A stretch of 5,257 bases of DNA from Bacteroidota bacterium (lineage in GTDB: Bacteria; Bacteroidota; Bacteroidia; UKL13-3), in assembly GCA_947460565.1 (NCBI GenBank), contig CANHJJ010000161.1, positions 1 to 5,257 of the forward strand, given 5' to 3'. The notes under the pieces were generated by a model that searched no databases, was not told where the DNA came from, and worked only from the letters and a program-made list of their open reading frames with translations. Below, one piece after another: positions 1-5,257 of this stretch; position 1 is the first letter of the stretch, and each line of letters opens with the position of its first letter. A program made the translations under genes and the position numbers.

Positions 1-717
1 ATATTCAAAGGTATCATAAGGGTCAGAAACACGGCCATTTCTCACATTGAATTGAAAAGTGAGCTCTTTAAAATCTAATCGTAATATATTACGAATTGCT
101 TTTTTTAAGTACCTAAAACTTCTCAAACCTTTGTATCGAAAAGCAAAATCAATATCAATGGTATTAATTACTTTGAACTTCCCACTAGTCCTGAATTCAT
201 TATCCTTTAATTGAGGATATTGTTTTTTGATGATTTCACCCAATAGGTTAGCCCAAATATCAACCAACGGAATTTCTAAAAAATGATTTTGAAAAGCCAA
301 GCTGTTTTCTGCCTTAAACCTAAGGTGTTCATCCTTTTTGTGAGGTAAATATTCTTCATACCTACTTAACAAATAGAAGCTCGCAGCAAACAAATCAAAA
401 TGCAAAAATTGAGTGGCTTGCCTAAAATCGGGTATATTCTCATAGGGGTTTTTGAAAAATATTTTCTGCCATTTTTCATCCAATTCCACCTCAATTTCAT
501 GTCGGTGAATATGTTCTTCATGGAGCAAATGGACCGAAGGAATATTAACACAGCCTTCAATAATTTTATTGCCATAATTTATTTTAAGAGAGCTCGATTT
601 TATGAAATAATCCTCCTTTTCGGTGATCTTAAATTCAATTCCTAGCCTACGCAAGAGCAACTCATCCAAAACATATTGGGTGCGTGTTGATATATATGGA
701 ATGAGAATGAGGAACAT
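1..717 (-). CDS. Polysaccharide deacetylase family protein, N-terminal part (runs off left edge)
   Basis: Reading the minus strand from the ATG at 717-715 gives 239 residues without a stop, continuing past the left edge, so the C-terminal part is missing. The family is recognised from the opening MFLILIPYISTR, FDLFAASFYLLSRYEEYLP (about residues 108-126) followed by DEHLRFKAENS, the TIDID segment (186-190) and FNVRNGRVSDPYDTF near the edge. This pattern is typical of long Bacteroidetes polysaccharide deacetylases with a non-catalytic N-terminal domain before a NodB-like fold. TIDID probably supplies the first Asp pair of the NodB active site (D188, D190); the metal-binding HxxxH motif would lie outside the window, so catalytic competence cannot be judged. 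No signal peptide or clear membrane segment is visible. The frame stays open upstream of 717, but the family-like N-terminus begins at this ATG and further extension would run into rfbF. It is transcribed divergently from the CDP-sugar operon. Likely role: deacetylation of an N-acetylated glycan; the substrate is unknown. Confidence 0.85.
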   Translation of the reverse strand, partial: MFLILIPYISTRTQYVLDELLLRRLGIEFKITEKEDYFIKSSSLKINYGNKIIEGCVNIPSVHLLHEEHIHRHEIEVELDEKWQKIFFKNPYENIPDFRQATQFLHFDLFAASFYLLSRYEEYLPHKKDEHLRFKAENSLAFQNHFLEIPLVDIWANLLGEIIKKQYPQLKDNEFRTSGKFKVINTIDIDFAFRYKGLRSFRYLKKAIRNILRLDFKELTFQFNVRNGRVSDPYDTFEY

Positions 718-744
718 ACAAAGTTTTTTGCTGATACTTTTTAG

Positions 745-774
745 CAAAAATATTGTATGCTTGCACCAAACAAA
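745..774 (-). promoter_or_regulatory. Putative Bacteroidetes-type promoter of the deacetylase gene
   Basis: On the minus strand, TTTG (774-771) is followed after 18 bases by TATTTTTG (752-745), a full match to the Bacteroidetes sigma-factor pattern TTG/TTTG, 17-23 bases, TAnnTTTG. The start ATG at 717 lies 27 bases downstream of the -7 box, leaving a leader of roughly 20 nt with no Shine-Dalgarno-like sequence, as is common in this phylum. The DNA is AT-rich, so chance matches are plausible; its place in the only divergent gap is what supports the call. Confidence 0.5.
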
Positions 775-788
775 AATAAATATTTTTG
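761..788 (+). promoter_or_regulatory. Putative promoter of the CDP-sugar operon (rfbF onward)
   Basis: On the plus strand, TTG (761-763) is followed after 17 bases by TATTTTTG (781-788), matching the Bacteroidetes -33/-7 pattern at the short end of its spacing range. The rfbF ATG at 797 is only 8 bases past the -7 box, so the transcript would have almost no leader or be leaderless. The call rests on pattern and position alone. It overlaps the proposed divergent deacetylase promoter between 761 and 774. Confidence 0.45.
771..788. repeat. Perfect 8-bp inverted repeat in the divergent promoter region
   Basis: CAAAAATA (771-778), a 2-base AA spacer, and TATTTTTG (781-788) form a perfect inverted repeat. 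A third copy of the octamer, CAAAAATA at 745-752, lies 26 bp to the left in the same orientation as the first arm. The right arm doubles as the proposed rfbF -7 box, and the left arm contains the proposed -33 of the divergent gene. It may be just two promoter boxes meeting in AT-rich DNA, or a binding site for a dimeric regulator. The arms contain only A/T apart from one G/C pair, so an RNA hairpin would be weak and a terminator is unlikely. Confidence 0.6.
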
Positions 789-796
789 ACAAAGAA

Positions 797-1576
797 ATGA
801 AAGTGGTAATTTTTGCAGGGGGCTTGGGCACCCGCATATCTGAAGAATCTTATTTAAAACCTAAACCCATGATTGAAATAGGTGGCAAGCCTATTTTGTG
901 GCATGTAATGAAAATTTATAGCCAATATGGATTTAACGATTTTATTATTTGCCTTGGATATAAAGGGTATATCATCAAAGAATATTTCTTCAACTACTTC
1001 TTGCACAACTCTGATGTAACAATTGATGTAAAAAACAATTCGTTCCAAGTTCACAACTCAGATACTGAGAATTTCAAGGTAACTCTGGTTGATACTGGAT
1101 TAGAGACTAAAACGGCAGGTAGACTTAAAAAAGTTAAACAGTATATTGGCAATGAAGAGTTCATGTTAACCTATGGAGATGGTGTTGCTGATATCGATAT
1201 TAATAAACTGATTTCATTTCACCAATCACATAACAAAATTGCTACGGTTACTTCCATCCAACCTATTGGAAGATTTGGAGTAATGGGTATCAATGAAAAT
1301 AATTCAGTAGAGATTTTTAAAGAAAAAAGACAAGAAGATGAAGGTTGGATAAATGGAGGTTTTTTTGTCTTAAAACCTGAGGTTTTCAACTACTTAGATT
1401 TTGATTGTGATGATACGATGTGGGAAGACACCCCATTACTTAAATTGACTAACGATAAACAATTGATGGCATATAAGCATCAAGGTTTTTGGAAATGCAT
1501 GGATGCCATGCGAGACAAAATTGAATTGGAAGAGTTATGGGACTCTCAAAACGCCCCTTGGAAAATCTGGAAATAA
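797..1576 (+). CDS. rfbF: Glucose-1-phosphate cytidylyltransferase (CDP-glucose pyrophosphorylase)
   Basis: This 259-residue protein is predicted to join CTP and alpha-D-glucose 1-phosphate to give CDP-D-glucose and pyrophosphate in the cytoplasm, the entry step of CDP-deoxysugar synthesis. It is full length (Salmonella RfbF is about 257 aa) and closely family-like throughout. It has the nucleotide-binding loop AGGLGTR (residues 7-13), the KPKPM segment (21-25) with GGKPILWH (29-36), CLGYKGYIIKEYF (52-64), the LVDTG segment (97-101), GDGVADID (127-134) with the metal-binding Asp region, INGGFFV (185-191) and FWKCMDAMRDK (231-241) near the sugar site. The ATG at 797 is chosen because MKVVIFAGG is the family's N-terminus. 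An in-frame ATG at 623 would add 58 non-family residues and overlap the divergent gene. It is the first gene of the five-gene run; its TAA is immediately followed by a second in-frame TAA. Confidence 0.96.
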   Translation: MKVVIFAGGLGTRISEESYLKPKPMIEIGGKPILWHVMKIYSQYGFNDFIICLGYKGYIIKEYFFNYFLHNSDVTIDVKNNSFQVHNSDTENFKVTLVDTGLETKTAGRLKKVKQYIGNEEFMLTYGDGVADIDINKLISFHQSHNKIATVTSIQPIGRFGVMGINENNSVEIFKEKRQEDEGWINGGFFVLKPEVFNYLDFDCDDTMWEDTPLLKLTNDKQLMAYKHQGFWKCMDAMRDKIELEELWDSQNAPWKIWK

Positions 1577-1588
1577 TAAAAAATTTTG
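1574..1588 (+). other. Tandem stop codons and non-ATG start at the rfbF-rfbG junction
   Basis: rfbF ends with TAA (1574-1576), directly followed in the same frame by a second TAA (1577-1579). rfbG continues in that same frame, with only AAA and ATT before the TTG at 1586-1588. No ATG occurs in the rfbG frame until codon 86, well inside the Rossmann domain, so initiation must use TTG (1586), ATT (1583) or another non-ATG codon just downstream. No Shine-Dalgarno-like sequence is visible. The spacing suits reinitiation by ribosomes that have just finished rfbF. Confidence 0.7.
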
Positions 1589-2656
1589 GAAACAAGTTTC
1601 TCAAACATATATAAAAACAAGAAAGTACTAATCACTGGAGACACTGGTTTCAAAGGCTCTTGGCTATCCATTTTACTGCTCGAATTAGGGGCAGAAGTAT
1701 ATGGCTACGCTTTACCTGCCTATACTGAAAAAGATAATTATGTAAAATGTAAACTCTCTAATAAATATAGACATTTAGATGGAGATATTAGAGATCGTGA
1801 GAAGTTTATCAAATATGTAAATGAAGTGAAACCTGACTTTATGTTTCACCTTGCAGCTCAAGCCATCGTATTATCATCATACACCAATCCCATTGAAACT
1901 TTTGAAACCAACTTGATGGGTACAGTTAATTTTTTTGAAGCTGTTCGCCAATCTTCAAGTGTGAAAGTGGCTGTTAACGTAACAAGTGATAAATGTTATG
2001 ATAACAAAGAATGGATTTGGGGCTATCGTGAAAACGATGCCATGGGTGGAAAAGACCCATACAGTGCTTCAAAAGGAGGCTCTGAAATAATAACTAATTC
2101 ATATCTTCATTCGTTTTTCAGCAATACTGGAATCAATATCGCATCCGGTAGAGCAGGCAATGTAATTGGTGGCGGAGATTGGACTGAATATAGAATTGTA
2201 CCTGATTTTTTTAAGGCATACTTATCAAATGAAAAACTTGTTATAAGACACCCGAACGCAACTAGACCTTGGCAATTTGTATTAGAGCCTATTTTCGGCT
2301 ATCTTAGCTTAGGTGCAGCCTTATTTGAAAAAGGATTTGAGTACAGTGGCGGATGGAATTTTGGCCCACAAAGTAATACCCACAAAACAGTTAGTGACTT
2401 ATTATCCTCCCTCAAAAATCATGATGATTTTAGGAGTTTAGTAGTAGAAGAAATTCCAAATCCATTGCATGAGGCATCCTATTTAAAATTAGATATTACG
2501 AAATCCTCAACGCATTTGGCATGGAAACCGGTTTTGAATTTTGAACAAACCATTGATTTTACCAGAAGCGGCTATCTGGATGAACTAACTAGCCCCTCAA
2601 ACCTATATGAAAAACGTGTAGATCAAATTAAAAACTATATTAAGCTCGGCAACTAA
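1586..2656 (+). CDS. rfbG: CDP-glucose 4,6-dehydratase
   Basis: This 356-residue extended SDR enzyme is predicted to convert CDP-D-glucose to CDP-4-keto-6-deoxy-D-glucose using tightly bound NAD+. It has the dinucleotide-binding GxxGxxG in TGDTGFKGSW (G18, G21, G24), HLAAQ (88-92), the NVTSDKCYDN segment (131-140) holding the catalytic Thr133 and the Asp135-Lys136 pair, and YSASK (Y159, K163). It also has the family signatures WGYREND (145-151), GRAGNVIGGGDW (188-199), RPWQFVLEP (227-235), GWNFGP (256-261) and HEASYLKLD (295-303). Length and N-terminal spacing match Salmonella RfbG, and the sequence is CDP-glucose dehydratase-like rather than dTDP-glucose (RmlB) or GDP-mannose type. The start is inferred as TTG at 1586, which gives the expected dozen or so residues before the first beta strand; no in-frame ATG is usable. 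It lies 9 bases after rfbF and 1 base before the epimerase gene. The C-terminus appears intact. Confidence 0.95.
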   Translation: METSFSNIYKNKKVLITGDTGFKGSWLSILLLELGAEVYGYALPAYTEKDNYVKCKLSNKYRHLDGDIRDREKFIKYVNEVKPDFMFHLAAQAIVLSSYTNPIETFETNLMGTVNFFEAVRQSSSVKVAVNVTSDKCYDNKEWIWGYRENDAMGGKDPYSASKGGSEIITNSYLHSFFSNTGINIASGRAGNVIGGGDWTEYRIVPDFFKAYLSNEKLVIRHPNATRPWQFVLEPIFGYLSLGAALFEKGFEYSGGWNFGPQSNTHKTVSDLLSSLKNHDDFRSLVVEEIPNPLHEASYLKLDITKSSTHLAWKPVLNFEQTIDFTRSGYLDELTSPSNLYEKRVDQIKNYIKLGN

Positions 2657-2657
2657 T

Positions 2658-3203
2658 ATGAATTTTATTTCTACACCACTTGAAGGAGGATATGTCATAG
2701 AACCTAAAGTATTAGGGGATGATAGAGGATGGTTTATGAGGACCTATTGCAAAGATATTTTCTCAGAAATTGGTCATGATAAAGACTGGGTTCAAATGAA
2801 CCAATCCTATACCCAAAAATCAGGAAGTGTAAGAGGAATGCATTTTCAAAAAAGGCCATACTCAGAAATAAAATTAGTGCGTTGTGTTCGAGGAAAAGTC
2901 TTTGATGTCATCATTGATATTCGTAAAGATTCTAAAACATTTCTAAATTGGTTTGGAGCAGAATTATCTGCTGAAAACAAGAAAATGATGTATGTGCCAG
3001 AAGGCTTTGCTCATGGCTTTCAAACATTATCTGATGACTGCGAATTGGTTTATTGTCACTCTCAATTTTATAAACCTGAGTTCGAAGATGCATTGCATCA
3101 TAATGACCCAATGCTGGGTATAATTTGGCCCTTAGAAATAACAGAAGTATCTGAAAGAGATAAAAAACATGCCTTTTTAAACGCTAATTTTAAAGGTATT
3201 TAA
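2658..3203 (+). CDS. RmlC-like cupin sugar-nucleotide epimerase (dTDP-4-dehydrorhamnose 3,5-epimerase family)
   Basis: This 181-residue protein is a full-length member of the RmlC/RfbC cupin family, which epimerises C3 and/or C5 of 4-keto-6-deoxy sugar nucleotides. Key RmlC residues are conserved at the numbering of the Mycobacterium tuberculosis enzyme: catalytic His62 in SVRGMHFQ, Lys72 in IKLVRC, Tyr132 in ELVYC and Tyr138 in QFYKP. VFDVIIDIR (81-89), LSAENKKMMYVPEGFAHGF (103-121) and SERDK (165-169, Asp168) complete the fold, so activity is expected. The family name implies a dTDP substrate, but here it sits one base after rfbG and before a C-methyltransferase, so the likely substrate is CDP-4-keto-6-deoxyglucose or its methylated derivative. 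Related cupins in CDP-sugar pathways include the ascarylose 5-epimerase. Whether this one acts at C3, C5 or both cannot be read from the sequence; for that reason no gene symbol is given. It starts at the ATG at 2658 without a visible Shine-Dalgarno sequence. Confidence 0.88.
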   Translation: MNFISTPLEGGYVIEPKVLGDDRGWFMRTYCKDIFSEIGHDKDWVQMNQSYTQKSGSVRGMHFQKRPYSEIKLVRCVRGKVFDVIIDIRKDSKTFLNWFGAELSAENKKMMYVPEGFAHGFQTLSDDCELVYCHSQFYKPEFEDALHHNDPMLGIIWPLEITEVSERDKKHAFLNANFKGI

Positions 3204-3213
3204 AGTATATTTT

Positions 3214-4440
3214 ATGAATTGTAGATTTTGTAATAACACATTAACTAATACATTTATTGACTTGGTAAATTCACCAGCTTCAAATTCATTTTTAACGCTA
3301 GAGCAATTGAATGAACCTGAAACTTTCTTCCCATTGAGAGTATTCACTTGTGACAAATGCTTTTTAGTTCAAATTGACGAATACAAGCAATCGGAAGCTA
3401 TTTTCAACGGAGATTATGTTTACTTCTCTTCATTTTCAACAAGCTGGCTTACACATGTAAAAAGCTATGTGGAATTAATGACCAACAGATTTGGTTTGAA
3501 CAAAGATTCTCAGGTAATTGAAATTGCTTCTAACGATGGCTATTTGCTTCAATACTTTGTTGACAAAAACATACCTGTTTTAGGCATCGAACCAACTGAA
3601 AACACAGCAAAAGTGGCTATTGAAAAGGGAGTAAATACAATAACCCGTTTCTTTGGAACAGAATTAGCAAACGAACTTTCAAAAAATGGCACGAAAGCAG
3701 ATTTATTTTTGGGTAATAATGTTTTGGCTCACGTACCTGATATAGTAGATGTTGTTAAAGGCATCAAAATTATATTAAAACCTCAAGGGGTAGTTACGAT
3801 TGAATTTCCTCACTTGATGCAATTGGTTGACAATAACCAATTCGACACCATATACCATGAGCATTTTTCATATTTATCTTTCTTCAGCGTAAAACAAATT
3901 TTCGAAGCGCAAGGATTAGAAATGTTTGATGTTGAAGAGATTCCAACACATGGTGGGTCTTTAAGAATTTATGCAAAACATAAAGAAGATAATTCAAAAA
4001 TTATTTCTGAAAATGTTTCTCAATTGATTAACAAAGAAATTGCTAAAGGAATTAACACCCTTACATATTATGAAGACTTCGGACAAAAGGTTAGTAAAGT
4101 AAAACTAGACTTTTTAGATTTCTTGATTCAGCAAAAAAGAAACAATAAAAAAGTGGCTGGATATGGTGCCGCTGCCAAGGGAAATACCCTACTAAATTTT
4201 TGTGGCGTAAAAAATGACATGATTGATTTTGTTGTAGACCGCAACCCAGCTAAGCAAAACATGTTTCTTCCAGCAAGTCACATTCCAGTATATGCTGAAG
4301 CTGCTTTAAAAGTAAACAAACCTGATTATATCATCATATTTCCATGGAATTTAAAAGTTGAAGTTATTGAGCAACTTTCTTATGCTAGGGAATGGGGAGC
4401 TAAGTTTGTCATTCCAATTCCATACCTAGAAATCATTTAA
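3214..4440 (+). CDS. SAM-dependent sugar-nucleotide C-methyltransferase (TcaB9/TylCIII type)
   Basis: This 408-residue protein has the three-part build of sugar C-methyltransferases. An N-terminal zinc-binding domain carries two CxxC pairs (Cys3/Cys6 and Cys46/Cys49). A central class I SAM-binding domain has VIEIASNDGYLL (101-112) and GNNVLAHVPD (167-176). A C-terminal domain contains GYGAAAKGNTLLNF (316-329). The YHEHFSYLS segment (214-222) corresponds to the active site of TcaB9 (tetronitrose pathway), where Tyr222, Glu224 and His225 are implicated. Here these are Tyr214, Glu216 and His217, and His173 lines up with TcaB9 His181 at the same 8-residue offset. The enzyme should abstract the acidic proton next to a 4-keto group and attach a methyl, giving a branched sugar, most likely at C3. 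In this operon the substrate should be a CDP-4-keto-6-deoxyhexose. The length is normal for the family. It lies 10 bases after the epimerase gene and 2 bases before the reductase gene. The methylation position is inferred by homology. Confidence 0.9.
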   Translation: MNCRFCNNTLTNTFIDLVNSPASNSFLTLEQLNEPETFFPLRVFTCDKCFLVQIDEYKQSEAIFNGDYVYFSSFSTSWLTHVKSYVELMTNRFGLNKDSQVIEIASNDGYLLQYFVDKNIPVLGIEPTENTAKVAIEKGVNTITRFFGTELANELSKNGTKADLFLGNNVLAHVPDIVDVVKGIKIILKPQGVVTIEFPHLMQLVDNNQFDTIYHEHFSYLSFFSVKQIFEAQGLEMFDVEEIPTHGGSLRIYAKHKEDNSKIISENVSQLINKEIAKGINTLTYYEDFGQKVSKVKLDFLDFLIQQKRNNKKVAGYGAAAKGNTLLNFCGVKNDMIDFVVDRNPAKQNMFLPASHIPVYAEAALKVNKPDYIIIFPWNLKVEVIEQLSYAREWGAKFVIPIPYLEII

Positions 4441-4442
4441 TC

Positions 4443-5257
4443 ATGAAGATTTTAGTAACCGGAGCTAGCGGGTATATTGGCAAATATGTAGTTAATGAAT
4501 TGTTAGCAATGGGCATGGATGTAGTTGCAAGTAGCAACAATCAAGATAAAGCTGTTAAATATCCTTGGTTTTCAAAGGTTACTTATATTCAACATGATAT
4601 TTCAATTGTTGCAGAAAGTGATTTGTTTCAAAAATTTAAGCAACCCGATATTGTTATTCATTTAGCTTGGGAGGGATTAAATAATTTTCTGCACCCAAAT
4701 CATTACGAAAAAACTTTATTCAATCATTATTTTTTCCTTAAGAACTTAATTGAAAATGGAGCAAAACATATTTCAGTTATAGGCACTTGTCAGGAATATG
4801 GCATGCAATCAGGCTGCTTGAGCGAGGATATGCCATCCATGCCTGATACTTCATATAGTTTAGCGAAAGATACATTGCGAAAATTCCTCTTGGAACTTAA
4901 TAAAATTCATTATTTCAAATTCCAATGGATAAGACTTTTCTATATGTATGGAGAAGGGCAATATGAGAAAGCAATTATACCACAATTGAATAAGGCCATA
5001 CGAAATGGGGATGAAGTTTTCAATATGAGTGGTGGCGAGCAACTTAGAGACTATCTGCATGTAATTGATATTGCTAAAAATATAGCCTTAATAAGCAAGC
5101 AAAGTGAGATTACAGGGATAATAAATAATTGCAGTGGAAAACCCATTAAACTCATTAATTTTGTAGAAAACTATTTAAAAGAAACTAAATCAAACATTAA
5201 ACTAAATCTGGGTTATTACCCGTACCCTCAATACGAACCAATGGAGTTTTGGGGAGA
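4443..5257 (+). CDS. NAD(P)-dependent extended SDR, putative CDP-4-keto sugar reductase (runs off right edge)
   Basis: Translation from the ATG at 4443 is open to the last base (271 full codons, no stop), so the C-terminus is missing, probably a few tens of residues judging from the usual family size of about 300. It has an N-terminal Rossmann GxxGxxG in VTGASGYIGKY (G7, G10, G13), DIVIHLAWEG (69-78), GTCQEYG (114-120) with catalytic Thr115, and YSLAK with Tyr138 and Lys142. It also has RLFYMYGEGQ (164-173) and GGEQLRDYLHV (197-207), typical of sugar-nucleotide reductases/epimerases near the CDP-abequose and CDP-paratose synthase type. The catalytic triad is complete. As the last visible gene, only 2 bases after the C-methyltransferase, it fits the final step: stereospecific reduction of the C4 ketone of a CDP-4-keto-6-deoxy-C-methylhexose. 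A C4-epimerase role is possible but less suited to the pathway. No Shine-Dalgarno-like sequence precedes the start. Confidence 0.88.
   Translation, partial: MKILVTGASGYIGKYVVNELLAMGMDVVASSNNQDKAVKYPWFSKVTYIQHDISIVAESDLFQKFKQPDIVIHLAWEGLNNFLHPNHYEKTLFNHYFFLKNLIENGAKHISVIGTCQEYGMQSGCLSEDMPSMPDTSYSLAKDTLRKFLLELNKIHYFKFQWIRLFYMYGEGQYEKAIIPQLNKAIRNGDEVFNMSGGEQLRDYLHVIDIAKNIALISKQSEITGIINNCSGKPIKLINFVENYLKETKSNIKLNLGYYPYPQYEPMEFWG

Noticed and set aside
366..575. 69-codon minus-strand open frame
   Set aside because: It lies in another frame of the same strand inside the deacetylase gene, whose frame carries the family motifs.
400..645. 81-codon plus-strand open frame
   Set aside because: It is antisense to the well-supported deacetylase gene on the minus strand and encodes nothing recognisable.
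771..788. The inverted repeat as a rho-independent terminator
   Set aside because: The arms have one G/C pair each, so the stem would be weak, and it sits between two divergent gene starts where no transcript needs to end.
623..796. N-terminal extension of rfbF from an in-frame ATG at 623 (58 extra residues)
   Set aside because: The extension has no resemblance to the RfbF family, overlaps the start of the divergent deacetylase gene on the opposite strand, and lies upstream of the proposed promoter. MKVVIFAGG at 797 is the canonical N-terminus.
854..1054. 66-codon minus-strand open frame
   Set aside because: It is antisense to the highly conserved N-terminal half of rfbF and has no family features.
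2658..3203. Naming the cupin gene rfbC of a dTDP-rhamnose pathway
   Set aside because: No rmlA, rmlB or rmlD accompanies it, and its neighbours build a CDP-linked sugar. Family membership is clear but the substrate is not.
4860..5060. 66-codon minus-strand open frame
   Set aside because: It is antisense to the SDR gene, whose motifs in this stretch (the RLFYMYG and LRDYLHV segments) fix the coding strand.
1..5257. CRISPR arrays, tRNA or rRNA genes, insertion sequences, phage elements
   Set aside because: No regularly spaced repeats, transposase-like frames or RNA gene signatures were seen by eye, and the space is almost completely filled by protein genes.

Overview
The window is AT-rich, with short tightly packed genes, no Shine-Dalgarno-like sequences before the starts, and TAnnTTTG-type promoter boxes in its only real intergenic gap. 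With the family of the left-hand gene, a Bacteroidetes-type polysaccharide deacetylase, this points to a member of the Bacteroidota (Flavobacteriia, Cytophagia or a relative). That placement is inferred from style and protein families; there is no rRNA or other marker gene here. The locus looks like part of a surface-polysaccharide (O-antigen, capsule or exopolysaccharide) cluster.

Layout. Positions 1-717 (minus strand) hold the N-terminal 239 residues of a polysaccharide deacetylase family protein that runs off the left edge. Positions 718-796 are a 79-bp divergent intergenic region with three copies of the octamer TATTTTTG or its complement, which can be read as back-to-back promoters. From 797 to the right edge, five plus-strand genes are separated by only 9, 1, 10 and 2 bases, so they very likely form one operon: rfbF (glucose-1-phosphate cytidylyltransferase), rfbG (CDP-glucose 4,6-dehydratase, with a non-ATG start), an RmlC-like cupin sugar epimerase, a TcaB9/TylCIII-type sugar C-methyltransferase, and an extended SDR sugar-nucleotide reductase/epimerase cut off by the right edge. 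No stretch over 300 bases lacks a gene.

How the genes fit together. RfbF would make CDP-D-glucose and RfbG would convert it to CDP-4-keto-6-deoxy-D-glucose. The RmlC-like protein could epimerise C3 and/or C5 next to the keto group, the C-methyltransferase would add a methyl from SAM (C3 by analogy with TcaB9), and the SDR would reduce the C4 ketone. The expected product is a CDP-activated branched-chain 6-deoxy-3-C-methylhexose. This differs from the classical CDP-3,6-dideoxyhexose route (abequose, tyvelose, paratose, ascarylose), whose C3-dehydratase RfbH/DdhC is absent from the visible cluster. The order of steps and the exact sugar are inference.
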